A stretch of DNA of 64,000 nucleotides from Dyadobacter sp. SG02 (GTDB lineage: Bacteria > Bacteroidota > Bacteroidia > Cytophagales > Spirosomataceae): positions 124,001-188,000 of the forward strand of contig NZ_FNYL01000017.1 in NCBI RefSeq assembly GCF_900109045.1, written 5' to 3'. The notes under the pieces were generated by a model. That model made no database searches. It worked only from the letters and a program-made list of their open reading frames with translations, and was not told where the DNA came from. A program made the position numbers and the translations under genes. Shown one piece after another: positions 1-8,577 of this stretch; positions within the stretch are counted from its first letter, which is position 1, and each line of letters starts with the position of its first letter.

Positions 1-143
1 GGCGTCGCCTCGCGGGCTTCCGCCACGAATGCCTGGATTGAACTATAATGATCTATCGATTCAATGTCGGGTAATGAGGTCAACAAATTCATTCTGAGCG
101 CTTCCGTGAAGATCTGATGGCTATCGATCAATGCTATTTTCAT
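1..143 (-). CDS. Response regulator, N-terminal fragment (cut by window edge)
   Basis: Reading leftward from the ATG at 143, the frame is open to the window edge and begins MKIALIDSHQIFTEALRM, about 47 residues. The short hydrophobic first strand followed by an acidic Asp and a QIF helix is the usual start of a receiver (REC) domain of NarL/LuxR-type response regulators, which are phosphorylated on Asp by a partner histidine kinase and then bind DNA. The phospho-acceptor Asp and the output domain lie outside the window, so the output type is unknown. The family call rests only on the N-terminal pattern. Confidence 0.7.
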   Translation of the reverse strand, partial: MKIALIDSHQIFTEALRMNLLTSLPDIESIDHYSSIQAFVAEAREAT

Positions 144-1169
144 TGTTGGAGGGTTTAAGGACAGGCGATTAATGTGTTGCCTGCCAATGGGTTGGTGATT
201 TTGTGAGAAAATACAAACACGCCGTTCCTTACCCATGAATGCACCGAATGAAGCCGAGATCCCGTCAAAGAGATTCGGACAGCTTCTGCCATGAAAATCT
301 CGACGCTGATTCTAAGCAGCGATTTCCAGGGATGAGGCGGTGAAAATGGGCAGGGAGCGCCAGGCGGCTAATGCGTGTACCCGACTGTGCATTGGGACGG
401 CCGATCGTCAGGAGATGCCGATTGTTGCTGCGTGATCGGTGAAGAGATCCGGCCCGGTCGGCCGGTAAGGAAAATGGTTGCTGGTGACATCTTTTATAAA
501 TTAACGTTGAATAAAATCTCAATTTATCAGGTCACCATATCCTAAGTCAGCTGTGACAATCGTCGGAAGCCTGCTTTCGCGGATCATCGAAATACGTTGA
601 TCGGATATGGATATCAGTGCGTGAAAATGCGGGACCAGTGCCCCAAAAAAAGAAAATGTTTGGTTGAAACTATACAACAAACTTTATTATCACAAATCGC
701 AAATTGACGTATATTGTAATTATTTGAAGAATTATTAAAATAATTATATTAATAAATTGGAAAGTTTTATTTTGTCTGTGCGGACCGTCGTGGCGTGTGT
801 CAATTTGTTGAATGCGAGCTTCTTACATTTAGATGTTTGCTATGTTGGGCGGTAGTCCCCAGGCAGGCGCAATCAAAATAATACAAATCGTAACGTTCCC
901 TGATATACGCAAAATGGCTCATCGAGTCGAATAGGGCGGCCCGGGAATGTAGTATTTGTAACCTGCAAGTTAATGACGAATGAAATGCAAGAGTACTATT
1001 ACTTCTACACGTCGATGCTTCGGATGAATTGCTGTCGTGGAGACGTTGTGAAGGAGTTTTACAGTGCTGACCGATAGGTAATTATGTTGTAGAATGTAAC
1101 AGGAGTTACAACCTAAACCTCGAATTAGGTCACTACATTCATATCGATTTTACTCAACGATATAAGGAA
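144..1169. other. Long gene-poor stretch
   Basis: About 1 kb with no convincing gene. The left part (about 250-520) has ordinary base composition and an 85-codon minus-strand frame that reads like noise (many Arg, Ser and His residues, no domain pattern). The part from about 650 to 1160 is AT-rich. A small inverted repeat TGTAAC-AGGA-GTTACA lies near 1097-1112. It ends at a plus-strand terminator, which suggests some plus-strand transcript arises here; the only candidate gene seen is a 34-codon frame at 973-1077. Confidence 0.5.
973..1077 (+). CDS. Possible small protein, 34 residues, unknown
   Basis: An ATG-to-TAG frame of 34 codons with a Tyr-rich start (MTNEMQEYYYFYTSM) and a Cys pair near residues 20-21. 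It is proposed only because it is the one plus-strand frame shortly upstream of the strong plus-strand terminator at 1170-1202, in a stretch otherwise empty. No family is recognised and chance occurrence is quite possible. Confidence 0.2.
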   Translation: MTNEMQEYYYFYTSMLRMNCCRGDVVKEFYSADR

Positions 1170-1202
1170 GGGGATCTTGCGCAATGCAGATCCCCATTTT
1201 TT
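1170..1202 (+). terminator. Rho-independent terminator, plus strand
   Basis: GGGGATCT (1170-1177) pairs perfectly with AGATCCCC (1188-1195) around a 10-nt loop and is followed by TTTTTT at 1197-1202. On the minus strand there is no T-run after the stem, so it would end plus-strand transcripts from the gene-poor region rather than the cytochrome gene that ends at 1206. Confidence 0.7.
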
Positions 1203-1205
1203 GTT

Positions 1206-2195
1206 TTAGTTGGCTGCAACTTGCTGTGGCCTGAATTTGACCACCTTGTTGCTCTGGGGCTTCACAGTTTGCAGGTAGGCAAAAATCGCACGCAAATCAC
1301 TTTCCTTCATGCCCGCGTACATCGTCCATGGCATGGGGGTATTCATGTCGTTCGGGCCGACTTTGTGTGGTTTGTAGCTGGAATCGGCGTAGGGTTTGAA
1401 GCGCGCTACGAATGCGTCGGCCGTCCAGGAGCCGATACCGTTGGTTTTGTCGGGTGAAATGTTTGCGGAGGTGGTGATCCCATTCGGCATGATGAATTCC
1501 ATCCCGCCGCCAAATTCCGTTCCGGGTACTTTTTCGCCTTTCTCGCGTTTGCTGTGGCATTCCACGCAGCTGGCCGCAGTGGCCATATAGCGTCCGTAGG
1601 CGACCTGGTCGGTTTCAGCGGGGCGTTTTGCGAGATTGGCTTTCGCAGGCATCGTATTGATGAGGATGTTGACCGGGAAGTCGTAGGCTGGCGCGTCGAT
1701 GTCGTGCTGCACGGGCGCGAGTGTGCGTATGTAGGCGATGAGGCTGTAAATGTCCTCCTGGTCGAGCTGGCCGTAGTTCAGGTAGGGCATGATGGGGAAA
1801 AGCGCGCGGCCGTCCTTGCTTGTGCCGGTGGTAATGGCCCGGAAAATCTCGCCGTCGGTCCATTTGCCGATGCCGTACGGCGTGATATTTCTGGCATAAA
1901 ACACGCCGGGGAAACCCATGTCGCGGCTGAAAAGCTCGCCGCCGCCGCCGAAATTGCCTGCCGCCAGCGGGGCAGAGAACAACGACCAGTCGCGGGTACT
2001 GTGGCAATCCATACAGACATTGACGTGGTTGGCCAGATACTCGCCGCGTGCGATCCGTTCCGGCGTCTTTTCAATGGTCACTACCGGGGCTTCGCCCACG
2101 TCGGGTAGTGCGGTTTTTACATAGGTGGCGGCGGCCGCGGCGGCCAGGATGAGCACCAAAAGGAGAATGCCCACGATTTTGAGCAGCTTTTTCAT
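1206..2195 (-). CDS. Membrane-anchored dihaem cytochrome c
   Basis: A 329-residue electron-transfer protein facing the periplasm. Residues 7-24 form one hydrophobic helix that probably stays as an N-terminal anchor. Two c-type haem sites are visible: CMDCH at 61-65 and CVECH at 210-214, each starting a cytochrome c domain, with distal Met candidates in the MPYL (about 136) and MPWTMY (about 285) segments. Tandem cytochrome domains of this kind are found as electron-carrier subunits of periplasmic dehydrogenases, but no dehydrogenase gene lies next to it, so its partner is unknown. It has its own promoter (2237-2267). Confidence 0.85.
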   Translation of the reverse strand: MKKLLKIVGILLLVLILAAAAAATYVKTALPDVGEAPVVTIEKTPERIARGEYLANHVNVCMDCHSTRDWSLFSAPLAAGNFGGGGELFSRDMGFPGVFYARNITPYGIGKWTDGEIFRAITTGTSKDGRALFPIMPYLNYGQLDQEDIYSLIAYIRTLAPVQHDIDAPAYDFPVNILINTMPAKANLAKRPAETDQVAYGRYMATAASCVECHSKREKGEKVPGTEFGGGMEFIMPNGITTSANISPDKTNGIGSWTADAFVARFKPYADSSYKPHKVGPNDMNTPMPWTMYAGMKESDLRAIFAYLQTVKPQSNKVVKFRPQQVAAN

Positions 2196-2236
2196 AACAG
2201 AGGGGTGACAGTAAATGGTGAATTTGAGGATGGGTC

Positions 2237-2267
2237 AAAAGGTACAAAAATTCTTATAAAGCTCAAA
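2237..2267 (-). promoter_or_regulatory. Bacteroidetes-type promoter for the cytochrome gene
   Basis: Read on the minus strand, TTTG (2264-2267) is followed by 19 bases and TACCTTTT (2237-2244), matching TTTG-N19-TAnnTTTG in all but the last base. The expected start of transcription is about 35 bases before the ATG at 2195. Confidence 0.6.
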
Positions 2268-2361
2268 TACTTAGTTATTTACGGAAAATTGGAGAAGAAG
2301 CTTGCAACGTTTAAATGCAACATTGTGTCTAAAAACTCGAAATTCTAACCCGATCGCTGCC

Positions 2362-2901
2362 ATGAAAAGAATATTACGCGCAAGCTGCCTTGCATTGCTG
2401 ATGCTTTCGTGCTATCCGAGGGAATCGGAGCCATTTGTAGGCAATGAGAAATTCAATGGCACGGGTTACCGGCCTGTTTATAAAAATCCCGAAGAAATAT
2501 CGAAGATCGAAGTCCAGGCGGCGCAGGCGCTCAAAACGCCTGGCAAAATCTACACATACGATCGTTACCTGTTTATCAATGAGGTCGGCAAGGGCATTCA
2601 TATTGTCGACAATTCCGACGCGAAAAAGCCTGAAAACCTTTCATTTGTCTCCATCCTGGGCAACTATGATATTGCGGTTAAGGATAACTGGCTCTATGCC
2701 GACAATTTCTCGAACCTGCTCGTTATCGACATTGCGGATCCCAAGGCCCCCAAGGTCACGAAAAGCATTCCCAATGTCATTCCTGTTCATGATTATCCAC
2801 CTTTGACCGGCATTTACTTCGAATGTGCCGATTTCAAAAAAGGCGTCGTGGTGGATTGGGAAAAGGTGGATATGGAACAGCAGCCCAAATGTTACCGGTA
2901 A
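2362..2901 (+). CDS. LVIVD-repeat lipoprotein
   Basis: The start is placed at ATG 2362 because it gives a clean lipoprotein signal (MKRILRASCLALLMLSC, lipid Cys at residue 17); an upstream ATG at 2302 would add a non-signal-like extension. The mature part contains the LVIVD-type beta repeat NLLVIDIADPKAPKV, seen in bacterial and archaeal cell-surface proteins predicted to form propeller-like structures. Length is 179 residues. The binding partner is unknown. It is followed after 23 bases by a second LVIVD lipoprotein, suggesting duplication and co-expression. Confidence 0.75.
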   Translation: MKRILRASCLALLMLSCYPRESEPFVGNEKFNGTGYRPVYKNPEEISKIEVQAAQALKTPGKIYTYDRYLFINEVGKGIHIVDNSDAKKPENLSFVSILGNYDIAVKDNWLYADNFSNLLVIDIADPKAPKVTKSIPNVIPVHDYPPLTGIYFECADFKKGVVVDWEKVDMEQQPKCYR

Positions 2902-2924
2902 TCATTAAAAGCCATTTATTAGCT

Positions 2925-3689
2925 ATGAAAAAGTTGATACCCTTCCTGTTCCTGGGGCTTGCCGTGGCGGGCCTGATGCTCCTGCTGAATGCATGCGGCG
3001 ATAGCTCCGATTCCGCCCCGAGCCCTCAAACGGGCACCGGCGGATCTATGGCACGGTTCGCCATTACAGGGAACACACTGTACATCGTTTCGAAGGAATC
3101 GCTCGAAGTGTACGATATCAATGATGGCCAAAATCCGACAAAAACGGTGACGAAGAATCTCGGTGTGGGAATTGAGACCATTTTTCCATATCAGAACAAG
3201 CTTTTCATCGGCTCCAACGATGCCATGTACATTTATGATAACAGCAAACCCAATGCGCCGGAGCTAACGTCCAAATACACCCATGTGGTTTCCTGCGACC
3301 CGGTGGTGGTGCAGGGGCAGTATGCCTACGTGACGCTTCGGGCGGGTACGAACTGCCGGCCCGCAGGGTCTTTCAGCTCGCTGGACGTGGTGGATATCAG
3401 CGACCCGTCCAACCCGCGGATGGTAGGGAGCCAGCGGATGGACTCGCCCTACGGACTGGGCGTGTCAGGAAACAAACTGTTCGTGTGTGAGGGTGACAGA
3501 GGTTTTCGAATGATGGACATTACCGATCCAAAGGTGCCCATTGAAAAGCAGTTCTTCCAGGACGTACCCGCCTACGATGTGATCGTGCGTAGCAACCAGC
3601 TGATCGTTACCGGCAAGGGAGGTCTGTTCCAATACAAATACGACGATTCGGATAGCCTGCAATATCTCAGCAAGATTCCGGTCCTATGA
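2925..3689 (+). CDS. LVIVD-repeat lipoprotein
   Basis: The ATG at 2925 gives a lipoprotein signal (MKKLIPFLFLGLAVAGLMLLLNAC, lipid Cys at 24); longer readings start inside the preceding gene. The 254-residue product has several LVIVD-type repeats: LEVYDINDGQNP, LDVVDISDPSNP and FRMMDITDPKVP. These are typical of predicted beta-propeller surface proteins with unknown ligands. The gene overlaps the next one by four bases (ATGA), so the two are translationally coupled. Confidence 0.8.
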   Translation: MKKLIPFLFLGLAVAGLMLLLNACGDSSDSAPSPQTGTGGSMARFAITGNTLYIVSKESLEVYDINDGQNPTKTVTKNLGVGIETIFPYQNKLFIGSNDAMYIYDNSKPNAPELTSKYTHVVSCDPVVVQGQYAYVTLRAGTNCRPAGSFSSLDVVDISDPSNPRMVGSQRMDSPYGLGVSGNKLFVCEGDRGFRMMDITDPKVPIEKQFFQDVPAYDVIVRSNQLIVTGKGGLFQYKYDDSDSLQYLSKIPVL

Positions 3690-4384
3690 GAAGTACACTT
3701 TTTATCTTCTTTGTATTGCTGTGTACGCTGGGAAATTCCTTCGCCCAGCCGTTCGATGTGGAAACGACCAAGCGGCACGTCATTATCAAATATTCGCCGG
3801 CGGCGATGTTCGATTTCGACAACACCATTCAGTTTGGCGTTGAAATACCTCTGGGTAAGGGAAATTTTGCGTTGCAACAGGACCTCGGCTACGGTCCTTC
3901 GCGAATGAGCTCCTGGCAGAACGACGATAATGACGTGGATAAGCAAACCTTTAAAAGCCGCACCCATTTGAGGTGGTATTTTATGGAGAAGAGAAGGATG
4001 CGCGCCTATGTCGGGCCTGAGTTTCTGTTCAAAAAAGTGGTGTTGAGGGAATCTCAATGGATAGGGAAGGATTGCAGCGGACCGTGGGGACCATGCAGCT
4101 TTTTTCAAAACCAGGACGTCCGGATCGATAAGAACGTTGTGGCGGGGCACGCGCGGTTCGGCTGGCAGTTTATTAAATCGAACCGATTCGTATTTGATGT
4201 CTTCACAGGTATCGGATTCCGGCATATTTTCAACACCTCGCACTCCCCCGGGGTACCCGACTACGAAGTCCGCGGAATCGATGACGTATGGGAATTCCTC
4301 CGGCCCAATGAAAGCGACCTTCGCCCCAGCGCGGTCATGGGCTTCCATTTGGGGATTATTTTGGGAAAATACCGCAGGGATTGA
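3686..4384 (+). CDS. Putative outer-membrane beta-barrel protein
   Basis: A 232-residue protein with a signal peptide ending near FAQ (residue 21) and alternating hydrophobic strands, for example VIIKYSPAAMFDF, THLRWYF and GFHLGIILGKY, as in small DUF3575-like barrels of Bacteroidota. A pair of Cys residues around 131-138 could form a disulfide. Its ATG overlaps the stop of the second LVIVD lipoprotein, so the three genes from 2362 to 4384 probably form one envelope operon. The barrel assignment rests on strand pattern and signal peptide only. Confidence 0.55.
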   Translation: MRSTLFIFFVLLCTLGNSFAQPFDVETTKRHVIIKYSPAAMFDFDNTIQFGVEIPLGKGNFALQQDLGYGPSRMSSWQNDDNDVDKQTFKSRTHLRWYFMEKRRMRAYVGPEFLFKKVVLRESQWIGKDCSGPWGPCSFFQNQDVRIDKNVVAGHARFGWQFIKSNRFVFDVFTGIGFRHIFNTSHSPGVPDYEVRGIDDVWEFLRPNESDLRPSAVMGFHLGIILGKYRRD

Positions 4385-4420
4385 GTACATTACCATTCAA
4401 TACCTTAACATCGGAGAACC

Positions 4421-4807
4421 ATGGACAATGCTATCAGCTGGTTTGAAATCCCAACCACCGACCTCGATCGCGCTACCGCTTTTTACGAAGCGATTTTTCA
4501 GATCAAATTCTTCCCGCTCGACACGCCGAACCTCAAAATGCGCATGTTCCCGATCGATAATATGGCGACGGGCGTAGGCGGGGCGCTCGTGTATAGCGGT
4601 GGATTCCACAAACCATCCGCTAGCGAGGGGCCGCTGATTTACCTCAATGCGAACCCGGACGTACAGATCGTGCTCGACCGCGTGGCGGGTGCCGGCGGCA
4701 CGGTGATCGTCCCCAAAACGCAGATCAGCCCCGAATACGGCTATATGGCGGCATTCATCGATTCGGAAGGCAACCGCATTGCGCTGCATTCTGCACCGGT
4801 CGCCTAG
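4421..4807 (+). CDS. VOC-family (glyoxalase/bleomycin-resistance fold) protein
   Basis: A 128-residue cytosolic protein with the two beta-alpha-beta-beta-beta modules of the vicinal oxygen chelate fold: ISWFEIPTTDLDRATAFYEAIF at the start and DRVAGAGGTVIVPKTQIS with FIDSEGNRIALHS in the second half. Members include glyoxalase, dioxygenase and drug-binding proteins. In this subgroup, close to CDK-type or YdcJ-like VOC proteins, the substrate is not known. It lies 36 bases after the preceding gene and converges on the TonB receptor gene, whose stop is 10 bases away. Confidence 0.8.
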   Translation: MDNAISWFEIPTTDLDRATAFYEAIFQIKFFPLDTPNLKMRMFPIDNMATGVGGALVYSGGFHKPSASEGPLIYLNANPDVQIVLDRVAGAGGTVIVPKTQISPEYGYMAAFIDSEGNRIALHSAPVA

Positions 4808-4817
4808 TTTTCCAGAA

Positions 4818-7238
4818 TTATATTTTGACCTGCAATGTCAGGTAAAAGCCGCGCCCGTCGGACGGCAGGATACCCGGACCGGGATAGCCTGTTGCGCGGC
4901 GGGTGAAATACATTTCGTTGGTCAGGTTGTTAACGCTACCCTCGGCGCGGAACCGCTTCCATTCGTAGGAAAGGCTCACGTCCATGATCTTGTAAGCGGG
5001 AATAAGCCCGACTACCGATGATACACCGCCGTCGATAGCATTGGTAGCTTCGGAAAACTGGTCGGTGAGGTGCGTGAGCTGGAATGAACCTTTCAACTTT
5101 TTGTAGCCCAGCCGCAAGCCGGTTTTCAGGTTGACTTTCGGTACAAATTCCACCTGGTTGCCCTGCACGCCCGGAATTTCACTGTGTTTGTATTCTGATT
5201 TAATGAATGCGACATTGCCGAACAGGACGCCACTCCAATCCGCATTCCCGCTTCGCGCGAGCCTGAGGAAATCGGCTTCGGCGTAGGACTCCACACCCAT
5301 GATAATGGCCTGGCCGACATTGCTTCTCAGCCGCAATACGCGGTTGCTTTCGTCATAGAACTGCACTTCGCCAATGCGGTTGTCATAATTCAGGTAAAAA
5401 AGGCTCACGTCGTAATTGAACAATGTGGTCTGATGGCTGCGCACACCGAGGTCGATGGAGTAACCTTTTTCGTCTTTCAGATTCGGATCGATGACAGACG
5501 ACGGGTTTGCAATGCGCATATCGCTGAATGTGATCGAACGGTAGTTTTGGGAAATGTTGCCGTAAAGTTCCACCTTCTCAACAGGCTTGTACCCGATCCC
5601 GATGCCGGCAAGCAGGAAATGCCGGCCGTTGGTACGGTACTCGTCGGTGCGCGAGATGTTGATGACATTGCCCGCGAGGTCGCGCGCGATGTTGCCGTAG
5701 TAGCCGTCCGCGGTGGTTTTAATGTATTCAAAACGCAAGCCCGGTGTAATGGATACCTTGTCGTTAATGTAAAAGATGTTTTCTGCAAAAAGCGCAATGT
5801 TGCGGTTCGGGAAGCGGTAGTCATAGGTAATGAACCGGTCGGGTTCTACGAATGTGAAATCAGCGTCTTTCCCCTTGGTACCCAATCCCTGCAAATTGTG
5901 GTTGTACCCATAATAATAGCGCCCGCCTACCAGCAGCACCGACATTTTCTTGGCAACGGAATATCTTTTCAGGTAACGCGCCTCGGCTCCCCAGTTAGTG
6001 AAATCACCTTTAATGAGGTCGCGCTCGCTGTTATCGTCGATCGTCGCGACGCGGTTGGGGCGGAAACCGAGCGAGTACCGGTTGGCAGCCAGCCCGAAAA
6101 TGCGCAGGTTGAATTCGTTGCCCGCATTAAAACGGTGGTCGAAATGCAGGGCGGCCATGTTCCAGTTGACGTTGAACCAGTTGCGTTCGCGGTTGGTCTG
6201 ACGGGGGTTCTCGGCAAACATGGCGTCCGAAAGTCCGCCGGGCTGCTTGGCCAGGTAATGCATGTGTGTGATATCGAGGCCAATACTGGTTTTTTCGGAC
6301 AGCTTGTAATCGAGATCGGTATAAAAAGTATAGTTATTGAAACGGGAGTTCGCACGCCAGCCGTCGGCCCTTTTGTATTGAAAAAAAGTGTAGTAACTCA
6401 ATTTTCCTACGGTCCCGCTGGCGCTGGTAAATGCATTGTAAAAGCCGAACGAGCCTACGCTTTGCCGTGCTACTACCTCTATTTTGCGATCCTGAACCGG
6501 TTTTTTCATCACAAAATTGATCAACCCGCCAAACTGCGTACCATATTGCAGCGAAGCCGCGCCGCGCACGATCTGGATCTTGCCGACCGCTTCGATAGGA
6601 GGGGTATAATAGCTCTCGGGGTAGCCGAGGGCATCGGCGCTGATGTCATGGCCATTCTGCCGTACGTTGAAATTGGCCGTCCGGTTCGGGTCCAGGCCGC
6701 GACCACCGATATTGAGCTGCAAACCGCCGCCCTCGTTTTCCCAGATATTCAACCCGGCCACGCGTGAATATACTTGCCGCGCATTGTTGGTCGATAGGTT
6801 GGCTACCAGCTGATCCGGCGTGATCACTTCCGATTTTTTGCCTTCATAAATCCCCATGCTCTCCACGCCCCGCAACCGCGAGAAACCGAAATCCGCTGCT
6901 TTTTCCTTCACGGTCAGCTCGTCCAGGTTTTGTTCCGAGGAGGTCAGATAGAGATTGAAATGCATGTCTTTACCGCGCGCATTCAATTGCTTTTTTTCAA
7001 TGCGGTAACCCGACAGCATTGTTTGCAGGGTATAGTTGCCATTTGGGACGGAGGTAAATGCAAACCTGCCTTCTTCGTCCGTAACAGTCGTGAGGTTTTC
7101 GTTCAGAAAGATCGTGCAGCCTTTGATGGCTGTGGAATCGGATTTGGAAAAAACGCGACCGGACAGCCTGGTTTGCGCCATGGAAATACTGCCAATCAGC
7201 AGCAGGAGGGGTAAAAATTTATAGACCTTTAATTTCAT
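4818..7238 (-). CDS. TonB-dependent receptor, probable ferric-siderophore or ferric-citrate type
   Basis: An 806-residue outer-membrane receptor. After the signal peptide (to about residue 21) comes a carboxypeptidase-regulatory-like domain (about 24-100), then the TonB plug with an NIGGRGLDPNR segment (about 177) and VRGAASLQYGTQFGG (about 224), then a 22-strand barrel ending in an aromatic terminal strand (FYLTLQVKI). The plug pattern resembles FecA-like receptors. It is the last gene of the operon that starts at 10987 and overlaps the HTTM gene by 20 bases. With the imelysin-like protein upstream, metal (iron) uptake is the likely role; the exact ligand is inference. Confidence 0.88.
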   Translation of the reverse strand: MKLKVYKFLPLLLLIGSISMAQTRLSGRVFSKSDSTAIKGCTIFLNENLTTVTDEEGRFAFTSVPNGNYTLQTMLSGYRIEKKQLNARGKDMHFNLYLTSSEQNLDELTVKEKAADFGFSRLRGVESMGIYEGKKSEVITPDQLVANLSTNNARQVYSRVAGLNIWENEGGGLQLNIGGRGLDPNRTANFNVRQNGHDISADALGYPESYYTPPIEAVGKIQIVRGAASLQYGTQFGGLINFVMKKPVQDRKIEVVARQSVGSFGFYNAFTSASGTVGKLSYYTFFQYKRADGWRANSRFNNYTFYTDLDYKLSEKTSIGLDITHMHYLAKQPGGLSDAMFAENPRQTNRERNWFNVNWNMAALHFDHRFNAGNEFNLRIFGLAANRYSLGFRPNRVATIDDNSERDLIKGDFTNWGAEARYLKRYSVAKKMSVLLVGGRYYYGYNHNLQGLGTKGKDADFTFVEPDRFITYDYRFPNRNIALFAENIFYINDKVSITPGLRFEYIKTTADGYYGNIARDLAGNVINISRTDEYRTNGRHFLLAGIGIGYKPVEKVELYGNISQNYRSITFSDMRIANPSSVIDPNLKDEKGYSIDLGVRSHQTTLFNYDVSLFYLNYDNRIGEVQFYDESNRVLRLRSNVGQAIIMGVESYAEADFLRLARSGNADWSGVLFGNVAFIKSEYKHSEIPGVQGNQVEFVPKVNLKTGLRLGYKKLKGSFQLTHLTDQFSEATNAIDGGVSSVVGLIPAYKIMDVSLSYEWKRFRAEGSVNNLTNEMYFTRRATGYPGPGILPSDGRGFYLTLQVKI

Positions 7239-8568
7239 TGTTGAATGGGGTAATCCAGGATTTGTGTCGGAAGGAGTCGCTTTGCTGTGCCAAATCCACG
7301 TCCGGCGCGACCAATGGTTTGCCGGTGCGCCCGTTCAGGGCTACATACGAGTCCACGTACACCTGTGGTTGCGTGAAGCCGCGCGCGGCATAATGGTCGC
7401 GTAGCATATGGGCGTATTGCAGGATCATGTCGGGTTGGGTCGACATCATTTTTTCCTGCAAGCGTGTGAGAAAATCGTTGTTGTTGACGACCCGGTGTTT
7501 TCCAGTGGCGTCCATGACGGTAAATTGCGTGTAACCAGCCTTTTCCATCAACATAACCCTCCAAGAAAAACGATAACCTTCCTCTGTCCAGAAAAGCTCG
7601 TTGGGATAGAGCAGATACCGGAAAGGGAAGATGATTTGGAATACAAAAAACAATATAAAAACTGTGTAGACAGCCGGTTGCAGCAATGTGGGAAACCGGT
7701 AGCGGCCTGTCGGCTTTGTGATGGCCGTTTGTAGCCTGAATGCACGCCCGAAGCCGTCGATGAGCTTCTGGTGAAATGTAGCAGGGAAAAATACCAGCGC
7801 GGTTACGATCATGATGTACGGGAACATGCCGATCGGGAAAAGCAATGAAGTGAGCAAGTGAAACACTACCACCGACGTGTAGGCAAATGGCCGGGTCCGG
7901 CGATTCCAGAGCAGAAAACCTACACTTAGATCATAAACACAGCCTATCCAGCTGAAAATGTAGGCAGTCTCCAAATGATTGAACAGGGGGCCGATGACCG
8001 GCGTGTCGTTTTTGGCCGGCAACCATATTTTCATGGGTAATGCTTCCAGAAGCCAGTCGCTGTTGAGCTTGGCGATGCCTGCGTAGCAATACAGCATGCA
8101 TACGATCACCCGAATGCTGTCGATGCACCAGGCGGGAATTTGACCAGCCCGTAATGCTTTATTTTGCCGCGCATCTACCGAAAACATCGCATTCGCGGGC
8201 AAAAAGATGAGCATGAAGCACAGTAGGCTCACAAAATAGTAGTGGTTGAGGTAGGTGCTTTTGTCCATGAGCTCGATATAGGTAAAGCTCAGGAAAAGCG
8301 CGACGGAGGCGAGCCGGTAATGCCAGCCGATGGCGACAAGCAACGCCGAAATGCCGCAAACCGCGAACAGGAGGTAAGTCCATTCGCCCAGCGGTTTTAC
8401 GAACTCGAAACCATAAAACGGAAAGAAGAATTGCGGGCTGATATACAGTTCCCTGACCCACCCCAAAACCATAAAACGGCCTGTGCTGATGACCAGCATC
8501 AGGCCGAAAATGGCCCTGAATACGGCCAGGGGAGCTGCCGAGGTATATTTTTGCAGATATGCCCGCAT
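7219..8568 (-). CDS. HTTM-domain membrane protein (vitamin K gamma-carboxylase-like)
   Basis: A 449-residue inner-membrane protein with many hydrophobic helices. The N-terminal half matches the HTTM (horizontally transferred transmembrane) family: FRAIFGLMLVISTGRF near residue 18, LNHYYFVSLLCFMLIF near 110 and a CIDSIRVIVCMLYCYAGIAKLNSDW segment near 148. Eukaryotic relatives carboxylate Glu residues, but in bacteria the reaction is unproven. The soluble C-terminal third (from about 330) follows the last helix. It begins 9 bases after the imelysin-like gene and overlaps the TonB receptor, so it is tied to that uptake system. Confidence 0.8.
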   Translation of the reverse strand: MRAYLQKYTSAAPLAVFRAIFGLMLVISTGRFMVLGWVRELYISPQFFFPFYGFEFVKPLGEWTYLLFAVCGISALLVAIGWHYRLASVALFLSFTYIELMDKSTYLNHYYFVSLLCFMLIFLPANAMFSVDARQNKALRAGQIPAWCIDSIRVIVCMLYCYAGIAKLNSDWLLEALPMKIWLPAKNDTPVIGPLFNHLETAYIFSWIGCVYDLSVGFLLWNRRTRPFAYTSVVVFHLLTSLLFPIGMFPYIMIVTALVFFPATFHQKLIDGFGRAFRLQTAITKPTGRYRFPTLLQPAVYTVFILFFVFQIIFPFRYLLYPNELFWTEEGYRFSWRVMLMEKAGYTQFTVMDATGKHRVVNNNDFLTRLQEKMMSTQPDMILQYAHMLRDHYAARGFTQPQVYVDSYVALNGRTGKPLVAPDVDLAQQSDSFRHKSWITPFNNEIKGL

Positions 8569-8577
8569 TGTTCGGTA

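Noticed and set aside
265..522. 85-codon minus-strand frame in the gene-poor region
   Set aside because: Arg-, Ser- and His-rich with no domain or regulatory context; reads as non-coding.
5433..6767. 444-codon plus-strand frame opposite the TonB receptor
   Set aside because: Antisense to a clear receptor gene, with no domain pattern or signal; a frame shadow.
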